Assembly (NCBI GenBank): GCA_000431975.1
Contig: HF988582.1
Location: forward strand, 1 to 64,000
Direction of reading: 5' to 3'
Source: Prevotella sp. CAG:924
Lineage (GTDB): Bacteria; Bacteroidota; Bacteroidia; Bacteroidales; Bacteroidaceae
DNA: 64,000 nt
Each line of letters opens with the position of its first letter. Position 1 is the stretch's first letter. The translations under genes and the position numbers were made by a program. The notes under the pieces were generated by a model. That model did not search any database and had not been told where the DNA came from. It saw only the letters and a list, made by a program, of their open reading frames with translations. Below, piece by piece: positions 8,891-16,079 of this stretch.

Positions 8891-8996
8891 TAGTCGTCCC
8901 TTAAAAATGTACTTATCTACTGGTATTCAGTAGTTTAATTTATAAAAGTCTTTGATAACTCTGCAAGTCCTCTTATTTTTAGGTTAAGAAACTTGC
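8891..8996 (+). repeat. 106-bp dispersed repeat, copy 1
   Basis: Matches the reverse complement of 15967-16072 over 106 positions without gaps, with 11 differences by my count (about 90% identity). It contains a possible hairpin, CTGCAAGT...ACTTGCAG (8961-8998); in the other copy two of the stem mismatches are replaced by pairs, as if the fold matters. A 38-bp part recurs at 15056-15093. No coding capacity. Confidence 0.8.
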
Positions 8997-9019
8997 AGAT
9001 TTAATGATTAAAAATACGA

Positions 9020-9513
9020 ATATCGGGATGCCCTTCCTTTATGCCGGGGAAGGGGCGTGGAGATACAGGGCGTGACCTGTCCGAAGTGGACGGTTCCTTG
9101 AAATTTATCCTATTTTTCTTTACAGTCGAAAATCCCGGACACAGAGCCCCCCAGGTTCGCTGCAGGCCCCTTCACAGCGTCCGGCTGTCCGATTTTCAGG
9201 CAGTAAGAAGCTCCGGGAAACCCTCTTTGTTGCCCTGTTTGCTTGCGTTTTTCAAGATGCTGAAAATCAACAAGTTGACAAAATGACTATGTCCTGGAAA
9301 AAGTTACCATTGGATACTTGGCAAAGTATCCATGGTAACTCATCGAATTTCCAATGGTAACTTATCAAATTTCCAATGGTAACTTGCCCAAGTTTCCATG
9401 GACACTTTACCCTTGCAAGTATCTTCCTGACTTCTCCTGATCTTACTAGCCACTTTTTCTCTTATCAACGGAAACAGTAGACACTTTGCAGAAAGTATCC
9501 TAAAAAAGTAGAC
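9020..9513 (+). repeat. ~0.5-kb dispersed repeat, copy A
   Basis: About 80% identical (by eye) to the reverse complement of 42445-42921. Both copies contain the phrase aaatttatcctatttttcttta, the palindromic CCAATGGTAAC/GTTACCATTGG cluster and the ttttctcttatcaacgg block. Copy A has one extra ~22-bp CCAATGGTAACTTATCAAATTT unit (9352-9395 region). Open frames in both copies end in KINKLTK but are joined by compensating frameshifts, so I read the element as non-coding. No transposase or obvious target duplication is visible. Confidence 0.8.
9302..9340. repeat. Hairpin-forming palindrome inside repeat copy A
   Basis: AGTTACCATTGGATACTT and AAGTATCCATGGTAACT form a nearly perfect stem of about 17 bp (one bulged base) around GGCA. 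Further copies of the CCAATGGTAAC arm follow at about 9352 and 9374. The same palindrome is in copy B at 42597-42634 with 14-bp perfect arms. Confidence 0.7.
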
Positions 9514-9832
9514 TATTGGAAGGAAATGTGCAGATTCCCTTGACTGGCAATCGTGACTTTCCCTAGTTTGATCATTATTGCCGGTTGATAAAAGATTAAG
9601 GTTGATACCCATCACACGGCTGCAGTGTCCTATAAAAGAATGAGAGATTCCTAATATGACCGAAAGTCATCCGGTCTCTTAAGCCTTTGTAACCTGTCTG
9701 TTGAAAACGGTTCGGGGAGCCGGGCCGTTGCTCTGACGGAGCCATAGACCGGTATGATTTCCAATGTTTGTATAATTTTCTGTATATAAGTGGATTACAA
9801 TCTATAGAGGAGCCAGTGCGTCTTCCTTCGTC

Positions 9833-10069
9833 ATCGCAGTATATCTTCTTCGTCATCACAGTATATCTGCATCCGCCATCGCAGTATATCTGCATCCGTC
9901 ATCGCAGTATATCTGCATCCGTCATCGCAGTATATCTGCATCCGTCATCGCAGTATATCTGCATCCGTCATCGCAGTATATCTGCATCCGTCATCGCAGT
10001 ATATCTGCATCCGTCATCGCAGTATATCTGCATCCGTCATCGCAGTATATCTGCATCCGTCATCCACCC
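9833..10069 (+). repeat. 23-bp tandem repeat array (about 10.3 units)
   Basis: Units begin at 9833, 9855, 9878, 9901, 9924, 9947, 9970, 9993, 10016 and 10039, with a partial one at 10062. The consensus is ATCGCAGTATATCTGCATCCGTC shifted by phase, written in two parts: ATCGCAGTATATCTG then CATCCGTC. The first units are diverged (TTCTTCG, ATCACAG, CCGCC) and the rest are identical, typical of recent tandem expansion. It has no spacers, so it is not a CRISPR. Each unit holds GCAG-TATAT-CTGC, a small inverted repeat. All three plus-strand frames are open through the array simply because the unit lacks stops. Confidence 0.9.
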
Positions 10070-10375
10070 TTAAAAGTCCCTGTTTTTATTTGCAGCCGAT
10101 CCTTTCCATGCAACCGATACCCGTGAGCGTCCATTCCTATCTGTCCTGAGGGTGGAGATCAAGAGGACTGTCGCATGAGATCTGAAGAGAACCCTCACAG
10201 GCAGCCGGTAGGATTCATGCCGCATGATCCAGGTTCCGTTCCCTGCGTTAATTCCATACGCCCCCCTTCCTCTGCTTGTCATTTCCGTATTTCATTTGAG
10301 CGGCCTGTTTTCCCCTATATTTATCGGGTGAGCCTGATTGTCCCTTCAGTAGCCCGTACACTGTTGATGGTGGCA

Positions 10376-10463
10376 TTAAAAAACAAAAGACTTCTCGTCT
10401 GTCAGCTCTTTCCGGGGTGTGCAAGTGTTGTTAGGAATGAACAGACAGACGGGAAGTCTTTTT
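10376..10463 (-). terminator. Long-loop terminator after maoC
   Basis: Arms at 10385-10403 and 10444-10462 pair over 19 bp with one G-U. On the minus strand the second arm is followed by TTTTGTTTTTT. The loop is unusually long (about 40 nt). It begins about 20 nt after the maoC stop codon. Confidence 0.65.
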
Positions 10464-10483
10464 ATTGCCTCAGTATCCTTTTA

Positions 10484-10948
10484 TTAGTTGAAGTAATAAA
10501 GGAATGTTGCTACGCCTTCGAGGGCAGGCTTACGCTGTCCTTCAATTTCAATGGTGAAGGAGATCTCAGCCTTGCAGATACCGCGGAGATTCTCGATGCT
10601 CTTCAGTGTGGCATTGAGACGGATGCGGCTGCCGGTGAGTACAGGCTTGCCGAAGCGCATCTTGTCCATACCGTAGTTGACCATCATCTTCAGGTTGTTC
10701 ACCTCGATGATCTGTCCCCACAGGTGAGGGAGCAGCGAGAGGGTGAGGTAGCCGTGTGCGATGGTGCTCTTGTAGGGGCTTTCAACCTTTGCACGCTCAG
10801 GATCGACGTGTATCCACTGATGATCGAGTGTAGCGTCGGCAAACTGGTTGATACGGTCCTGATCTACGGTCAGCCAGTCACTTACGCCCAGCTGCTGTCC
10901 TAGATGAGATGCGAATTCCTCGTAGGAATTAATAATAAGTTTACTCAT
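10484..10948 (-). CDS. MaoC-like (R)-specific enoyl-CoA hydratase
   Basis: A 154-residue single hot-dog domain of the MaoC dehydratase family, which adds water to trans-2-enoyl-CoA (or acyl-carrier) substrates in the cytoplasm. The hydratase signature is visible: FADATLDHQWIHVDPERA (about 36-53) with the Asp/His dyad, followed by STIAHGYLTLSLLPHLW (about 60-76). Length is normal for the single-domain type. No fatty-acid or polyhydroxyalkanoate gene is adjacent; the nearest upstream gene is relA, 200 bp away. Physiological substrate is therefore unknown. A terminator lies immediately downstream, suggesting a monocistronic unit or the end of a relA-maoC transcript. Confidence 0.88.
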   Translation of the reverse strand: MSKLIINSYEEFASHLGQQLGVSDWLTVDQDRINQFADATLDHQWIHVDPERAKVESPYKSTIAHGYLTLSLLPHLWGQIIEVNNLKMMVNYGMDKMRFGKPVLTGSRIRLNATLKSIENLRGICKAEISFTIEIEGQRKPALEGVATFLYYFN

Positions 10949-11151
10949 TGTTGGTTGTTGAAGATTTATTTATGATATTGGTTAATTTCGTTATGGTTGT
11001 TGTCCCATTGCTGTCTGTTGGCAGAGGAAGTTGCCGGCATCTTTTCCTTTTTCTGTCGCTGTTCTCCTGTGCCAGGCAGTCGGGCTTTTTATTCCAGCCC
11101 TACGGGTATCGTGTGGGCAGGAAGAGAGCTCGGCAGCCTGATGCGCGGGCC

Positions 11152-13374
11152 TTATAGTCGCTCCACCTGCTTAACGCCTTTCACGGTTCTGATTTTCTTG
11201 ATGAGCTGTTGCAGGCGGGATGTGTCTTCGAGCAGCACTTCCAGATTACCGGAGAAGAGGCCATCGTTGGAATCGATGTTGATGGAGCGCATCACGATTT
11301 TCTCTTCTTTGGAAATGATATTCGTAATGTTAGAGATAATGCCGATATCATCGTTGCCGACGACATGCAGGGTGATGCTATATTGTGATGTGCCTTTTCC
11401 ACTCCAGCGGGCGCGTACGATGCGGTAGCCGAATCGGCGTCGCATTTCCGGTGCGTTGGGACAGTCTGTACGGTGGATCTTTATTCCGCCGTTGACAGTG
11501 ACAAATCCGAAGATCTTGTCACCGTAGATGGGATGGCAGCAGGGGGCGAGCTGATAGTCGATACCTTTTAGATTACGGTCGATAGTAAGCACATCCTCGT
11601 TGCCGTAGGTCTTCTCTTCCTCTTCGCTTTCAAACTTGAATCCTTCTGCCGAACGTGTCTCCTTTTCTTTGCTATTGTTCTGATGGTCACGTAGTTCCAG
11701 ATAGAGGTCAAGGACGTGATTGGGATCGAGTTTGTCGTCTGCTATCTGCTTGTAGAAGTCGGACACCTCTTTGAAGCCCATCTTTTTGATGAGATGGCCC
11801 ATAAGGCTTTCTTCTATCTCGATCTTCCTGTTCTTGAAGCGACGCTCCAGCAGTTCTTTGGCGTAGAGACCATCCTTTGCTTGGGTTTCCTTGAGAGCCA
11901 GACGTATCTTGGCTTTGGCCTTGGGAGTCTTGGCGATGTTGAGCCAGTCGTGCTTAGGTGTCTGAGAGTTTTGTGTGAGCACTTCCACGGAATCACCCGA
12001 ATGGAGTTCTTCGCGCATCGGCACGACACGTCCGTTGATCTTTCCGCCTACGCAACTGTTACCGATCTTAGAATGGATGCGGTAGGCGAAGTCGAGTACC
12101 GTTGCACCGGCAGGAAATTTATACAGGTCGCCTTTTGGGGTGAATACATAGATCTCTTCCGGTGTGAGCGAGCGGGTGAACTGGTCCATTACCTGCAGGT
12201 TGTCGCCGGCCTCGAGGGCGGCGCGTATGTTGGCGAGCCAGTCGTCGAGCTGTCCTTCAGCCTTGATGCCTTTGTAGCGCCAGTGGGCTGCAAGACCGTG
12301 TTCGGCAATCTCGTCCATGCGTTCGGTGCGGATCTGCACTTCCACCCATTTCTTCTCCGGTCCGAGCACGGTGATATGCAGACACTCGTAGCCGTTCGAT
12401 TTTGGTACGGAGAGCCAGTCGCGTAGTCGTTTCGGGTTAGGCTGATACATATCCGTGACGATAGAGTAGACCTGCCAGCACTGCAGTTTCTCCTTGTCGA
12501 GTGGTGAGTCGAGGATAATGCGGATGGCGAATAGGTCGTAGATGCCCTCAAAGCCGCATTTTTGTTTCTTCATCTTTTGCCAGATGGAGTGGATCGACTT
12601 TGTGCGTCCCTTGATGTGGAATTTCAGTCCGGCCTGTTCGAGCCGTTCCTGTATAGGTCCTATGAAGCGGGCTATATAGGCGTCACGCGTACGTTTGGTG
12701 GCGTTGAGTTTTTCCTTGATCATGTAGTAAGCGTCGTGCTCCAGATATTTGAGCGACAGGTCCTCCAGCTCGCTTTTCAGCTTATAGAGTCCGAGCTTGT
12801 GGGCGAGTGGAGCATAGAGATAGCTGGCCTCTTCACTCACTTCGCGACGGGCATCAGTGTTGGGTGTGTCGCGTATCTGTCGCATGAGATTCACACGGTC
12901 GGCGATCATGATTAGGATGACCCGCATGTCCTCGGCGAAGCTCAGTAGCAGGTTACGGAAGTTCTCACTCTGTATGACAGGGTTTTTCTCGTAGAGGCGT
13001 TGGATTTTCACCAGTCCGTGGATGATGCGCTGAACATTCTCGCCGTAGCAGTCGAGTATATGTTGTTTGGTTTTCTCCTCGTCAAGATTGTCGATGAGAA
13101 TGCCATAGAGCAGGGTGGCCAGAATGCCGTCGCGCCGCAGTCCGATTTCGTCTACCGTGATGGCAGTTGTCTGCAATGCTCGCAGCACAGGGTTCAGATC
13201 GAACACATCACGGTAGATGTGTCCTTCTCGTAAGGCGTGCAGGACATCGGAGAGCAATTGGCGCTCATCACCGGGGTGCATGGTTGTCCCCGCCACATCG
13301 CGCAGATGAGCCACGATGTCGCGGGCCTGCTGTTCTTCTTCAGAAGTAAATTGAAGTATCTTTCTCATAGACAT
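11152..13374 (-). CDS. relA: RelA-type (p)ppGpp synthetase with degenerate hydrolase domain
   Basis: A 740-residue RelA/SpoT homologue, the cytoplasmic, ribosome-associated alarmone enzyme. Domain order: HD-like region (about 30-200), synthetase (about 230-350, with EGIYDLFAIRIILDS and SVPKSNGYECLHITVLGP), TGS (about 405-465, IYVFTPKGDLYKFPAGATVL), a zinc-finger-like part (LAPCCHPIYGDKIFG) and a C-terminal ACT domain. In the N-terminal region the His-Asp pair of the hydrolase is missing: the usual LLHD position reads ATLLYGILIDN, as in monofunctional RelA. It should therefore make but not degrade (p)ppGpp, and a separate SpoT is expected elsewhere. A strong promoter lies just upstream. The start could also be the Met two codons later. 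Confidence 0.9.
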   Translation of the reverse strand: MSMRKILQFTSEEEQQARDIVAHLRDVAGTTMHPGDERQLLSDVLHALREGHIYRDVFDLNPVLRALQTTAITVDEIGLRRDGILATLLYGILIDNLDEEKTKQHILDCYGENVQRIIHGLVKIQRLYEKNPVIQSENFRNLLLSFAEDMRVILIMIADRVNLMRQIRDTPNTDARREVSEEASYLYAPLAHKLGLYKLKSELEDLSLKYLEHDAYYMIKEKLNATKRTRDAYIARFIGPIQERLEQAGLKFHIKGRTKSIHSIWQKMKKQKCGFEGIYDLFAIRIILDSPLDKEKLQCWQVYSIVTDMYQPNPKRLRDWLSVPKSNGYECLHITVLGPEKKWVEVQIRTERMDEIAEHGLAAHWRYKGIKAEGQLDDWLANIRAALEAGDNLQVMDQFTRSLTPEEIYVFTPKGDLYKFPAGATVLDFAYRIHSKIGNSCVGGKINGRVVPMREELHSGDSVEVLTQNSQTPKHDWLNIAKTPKAKAKIRLALKETQAKDGLYAKELLERRFKNRKIEIEESLMGHLIKKMGFKEVSDFYKQIADDKLDPNHVLDLYLELRDHQNNSKEKETRSAEGFKFESEEEEKTYGNEDVLTIDRNLKGIDYQLAPCCHPIYGDKIFGFVTVNGGIKIHRTDCPNAPEMRRRFGYRIVRARWSGKGTSQYSITLHVVGNDDIGIISNITNIISKEEKIVMRSINIDSNDGLFSGNLEVLLEDTSRLQQLIKKIRTVKGVKQVERL

Positions 13375-13391
13375 AATCGCTTACTAAATTG

Positions 13392-13423
13392 CAAAGTTAA
13401 TGATTTTTCCTTGCCAAGGCAAA
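13392..13423 (-). promoter_or_regulatory. Promoter of relA
   Basis: On the minus strand, TTTG (complement of 13420-13423), a 20-bp spacer and TAACTTTG (complement of 13392-13399) fit the phylum consensus exactly. Predicted transcription start is around 13385, about 10 nt before the start codon. Confidence 0.7.
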
Positions 13424-13439
13424 GAATATAAGACAATTT

Positions 13440-13495
13440 AAAAAATCGCAGAAACCGGCGGGTGTCCTATTTGTCATAGAGATCCTACCGGTTTC
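13440..13495 (-). terminator. Terminator of the AGCS carrier gene
   Basis: Arms GAAACCGGCGGG (13451-13462) and CCTACCGGTTTC (13484-13495) form the stem. On the minus strand a run of six T (complement of 13440-13445) follows after five bases. It lies between the alsT stop and the relA promoter. Confidence 0.7.
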
Positions 13496-13553
13496 CATTT
13501 CATTCTTAAGCCCTGTCGGTTGCGGCTGAATTTGCAGTGTATGGAACTGTCTT

Positions 13554-14918
13554 TTATACTTCCATTGTGTCGTCCGTTTCGTCGAGCCTCCCGCTCCATA
13601 GATAGCGGTTGGTCTCACGGGCGATGATACCGCTTAGGAGCAGGAGTGAGATGAGGTTGGGCAGTGCCATGAGGGCATTGAAGCAGTCGGCGATGTTCCA
13701 TACCATGCCGAGACTTACGACGCTGCCCACAAAGAGGGCGATGATGAATAGGATGCGGTAGATGAGCGTGGCGTGATTGCCTGCCAGGTACTCCATGGCA
13801 CGTTCGCCGTAATAGCTCCAGCCGAGGATGGTTGAGAAGGCAAATGTTACCAGTCCGATGCTCAGCAAGGGTGTGCCGATGACGGGTATCTTTGAGAATG
13901 CGGCATGGGTAAGTGTGCCGCCATCGGTGTAGTTGATGTCTGGATAGGCGATGACAGAGCTTACCACGACGATGCCAGTGAGGGCGCAGATCACCACAGT
14001 GTCCCAGAATGTGCCCGAGGAGCTGACGAGAGCCTGTCTGACGGGATTGCGTGTCTGTGCGGCGGCGGCTACGATGGGTGCGCTGCCGAGTCCCGATTCA
14101 TTGGAGAACAGGCCGCGTGCGATGCCGTAGCGGGCCGCGAGCATAAGGGTGGAACCGGCAAAGCCGCCACCGGCAGCGTGTGCTGTGAAGGCCGAAGAGA
14201 AGATAAGTTTGATGGCCGGCCATACGTAGGCGGAGTTGATGATAAGGATATAGATGCAGCCTACTACATAGAACAGGGCCATGAAAGGTACGAGCCATCC
14301 ACAGACGCGTGCGATGCTCTTTACGCCGCCTATGATGACGGTACCGGTGAGGGCGGCTACGCACAATCCGACAATCCAGGGAGTCACTCCGTAGCTCTCA
14401 TGAAGCACGGTGGCGATGGCGTTGGCCTGTACGGTATTGCCGATGCCGAAGGCGGCGATAGCCGTGAAAAGGGCGAAGAGAATTCCCAGCCATTTGGCGT
14501 GCAGGCCGCGTTCGAGAGCGTACATCGGACCTCCCAGCATCTTTCCTTCTGTTGTCTTCACTCGATATTTGATGGCCAGCAGACCTTCTGAGTATTTGGT
14601 GGCAATGCCGAAGATACCTGTCAGCCAGCACCAGAGCACGGCGCCCGGACCACCGAGGGCAATGGCAGTGGCTACGCCGACAATGTTGCCGGTACCGATG
14701 GTTGCTGCTAAGGCTGTGGCAAGAGCTCCAAATTGCGAGACATCGCCCTGAGCCTCCTTATCGTGCTGTACGCTCAGACGGATGGCGGTAAAAATCTTGC
14801 GCTGAGGCAGCTTCAGACGAAGAGTTAAAAACAGGTGCGTACCTAGAAGGAAAATAATCATTGGCCAACCCCACAATAGTTGACTTAATGTCTCGAAAAA
14901 TGTGCTCAATGCTTCCAT
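13554..14918 (-). CDS. Sodium:alanine/glycine symporter (AGCS family)
   Basis: A 454-residue inner membrane carrier with about eleven hydrophobic segments that couples sodium entry to uptake of alanine or glycine. Family signatures include the N-terminal GALATALAATIGTGNIVGVATAIALGGPGA block (read as two parts around residue 70-95), GGPMYALERGL and GLFSNESGLGSAPIVAAAA (about 270-288). Length is normal. It is transcribed alone, with a -7 box upstream (14947-14954) and a terminator downstream. Exact amino acid substrate cannot be told from sequence. Confidence 0.9.
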   Translation of the reverse strand: MEALSTFFETLSQLLWGWPMIIFLLGTHLFLTLRLKLPQRKIFTAIRLSVQHDKEAQGDVSQFGALATALAATIGTGNIVGVATAIALGGPGAVLWCWLTGIFGIATKYSEGLLAIKYRVKTTEGKMLGGPMYALERGLHAKWLGILFALFTAIAAFGIGNTVQANAIATVLHESYGVTPWIVGLCVAALTGTVIIGGVKSIARVCGWLVPFMALFYVVGCIYILIINSAYVWPAIKLIFSSAFTAHAAGGGFAGSTLMLAARYGIARGLFSNESGLGSAPIVAAAAQTRNPVRQALVSSSGTFWDTVVICALTGIVVVSSVIAYPDINYTDGGTLTHAAFSKIPVIGTPLLSIGLVTFAFSTILGWSYYGERAMEYLAGNHATLIYRILFIIALFVGSVVSLGMVWNIADCFNALMALPNLISLLLLSGIIARETNRYLWSGRLDETDDTMEV

Positions 14919-14946
14919 ATTGCCACTTTTATTTTGATTTTGGTGG

Positions 14947-14954
14947 CAAATATA
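14947..14954 (-). promoter_or_regulatory. -7 box of the AGCS carrier gene
   Basis: Minus-strand TATATTTG, 29 bp before the start codon. A GCCAC...GTGGC inverted repeat (14923-14946 region) sits over the presumed start point and could be an operator or simply a leader hairpin. Confidence 0.45.
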
Positions 14955-15055
14955 ATTAAAATATATGAAATCAACAACCTTTTTACATTATATTTGTTGC
15001 TATATGTTACAATTGGTTCTATTTTTTGTTCAGGAAAGATAGGTAAATAGCTGCT

Positions 15056-15093
15056 AGATTTATCAAAGACTTTTATAAATTAAATTACTGAAT
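15056..15093 (-). repeat. 38-bp partial copy of the 106-bp repeat
   Basis: Identical at 37 of 38 positions to 16001-16038 and in the same orientation, so the two form direct repeats 945 bp apart that bracket the GT8 gene. The repeat overlaps the end of that gene: its stop codon and last two codons (Ile-Gln) lie inside the repeat. Confidence 0.85.
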
Positions 15094-15927
15094 CATTAGC
15101 CATGGAGTTAAATCTAGATAATAAAAATAAAGACTTTTGTAAGGATGCAGGGATTTATATTGCCAAGGTTTTTTCCCACCTGTATAATGTATGATCACAG
15201 GATGAAGCAGTTCTTGATCTAACATTTCAATTGATTCTGAACGAATGCGACGTTTACGGCGTAAGAAACCATCCTGTACATTATAACGAAATGGTAAAAA
15301 TACCCTACTATTATGAAGCAGAGCATTTAATACATCTTGATCGTAAAACACTAAATTATTACCGTTCTTAGCGATATAATCAAGTGCTTTATACATCAAT
15401 TTCTTTTCTCTCCAATAATCTAAATTAATCAATAGGACGCCTGAATTAAAATATGAATCAGATGAAGGATAGTGCAAACGTTTATAGTTATCTTCTTTAC
15501 CGCTCCACATATCTTCTACACAAGCTACAGAAAAGTTTTTTAAATTTGTCTTCCAAAGTTCTTCTATTGAACCAATAACTACCAAATCACAATCTAAATA
15601 CAAGACTTTATGTATTTCCAATGGCAATAGGTTGCCTAAGAATATCCTATAGTAAGCAGCCAAAGAGATATGAGAACCTGCTGCATATCGAGGACAATCT
15701 TTTACCAAATTTATGTCTACATAATAAAATTGTACTTTTTGGTGATATCTATTTTCAATGAATTCCACTATTTTACTTTTACTTTCACTTGACAATTTTT
15801 CGGTAATTATATGTATATGAAAACTAACATTCTGATTATTTTCAAATAGAGATGTCAGCATAACTATGCAATACTTCACATAAGAAGTATCAATATTGCA
15901 AGCGATGTGTATTGTTTCTTTTGGCAT
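15085..15927 (-). CDS. Family 8 glycosyltransferase (LPS/surface glycan type)
   Basis: A 280-residue retaining glycosyltransferase of the GT8 type, moving a hexose from UDP-sugar to a surface glycan on the cytoplasmic side. Visible: the N-terminal HIACNIDTSYVKYCIVMLTS strand, the metal-binding DxD in VLYLDCDLVVIGSIEELW (about 92-109), YFNSGVLLINLDYW (about 159-172), FYDQDVLNALL and the C-terminal HYTGGKKPW motif. It is clearly more AT-rich than flanking genes. The reading frame ends within a dispersed repeat, so the natural C terminus may have been replaced. Direct copies of that repeat lie on both sides, consistent with a transferred or deletable cassette. Acceptor and sugar are unknown. Confidence 0.88.
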   Translation of the reverse strand: MPKETIHIACNIDTSYVKYCIVMLTSLFENNQNVSFHIHIITEKLSSESKSKIVEFIENRYHQKVQFYYVDINLVKDCPRYAAGSHISLAAYYRIFLGNLLPLEIHKVLYLDCDLVVIGSIEELWKTNLKNFSVACVEDMWSGKEDNYKRLHYPSSDSYFNSGVLLINLDYWREKKLMYKALDYIAKNGNNLVFYDQDVLNALLHNSRVFLPFRYNVQDGFLRRKRRIRSESIEMLDQELLHPVIIHYTGGKKPWQYKSLHPYKSLYFYYLDLTPWLMIQ

Positions 15928-15966
15928 TTTTAAAATATTGTTTTTTTGATATAGTTGGATAATTCG

Positions 15967-16072
15967 GCAAGTTTCTCAGCCTAAAGGTAAGAAAACTTGC
16001 AGATTTATCAAAGAATTTTATAAATTAAATTACTGAATACCAGTAAATAAGTACATTTTTAAAGGACGACTA
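15967..16072 (-). repeat. 106-bp dispersed repeat, copy 2
   Basis: Inverted relative to copy 1 (8891-8996), same length, about 90% identical. It separates the two glycosyltransferase genes. On the minus strand the CTGCAAGTTTTCTTA...TGAGAAACTTGC hairpin is better paired than in copy 1. Confidence 0.85.
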
Positions 16073-16079
16073 ATTATAT

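Larger units (their letters stand above)
8807..10375. other. 1.6-kb gene-free, repeat-rich region
   Basis: Between thiN and maoC I find no convincing gene. The stretch holds a 106-bp dispersed repeat (8891-8996), a ~0.5-kb dispersed repeat with hairpins (9020-9513), a short segment shared with 42171-42202 (9692-9723) and an 11-unit, 23-bp tandem array (9833-10069). From 10080 to 10375 nothing is recognisable. A phrase at about 10314-10332 (tttatcg.gtgagcct) also recurs near 43149-43166. Confidence 0.7.

Noticed and set aside
9833..10069. CRISPR array
   Set aside because: Units are directly adjacent with no spacers, and no cas genes are present.
9768..10073. 101-residue open frame through the 23-bp array, a possible repeat protein
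   Set aside because: The unit has no stop in any plus-strand frame, so an open frame is automatic; it has no start context, signal or partner.
10484..10903. 242-residue plus-strand frame over maoC (10175-10903)
   Set aside because: Shadow of the maoC gene on the opposite strand; no recognisable motif.
15056..16072. Composite transposon around the GT8 gene
   Set aside because: The flanking repeats carry no transposase and no terminal inverted repeats or target duplications that I can see; a recombination cassette is the simpler reading.
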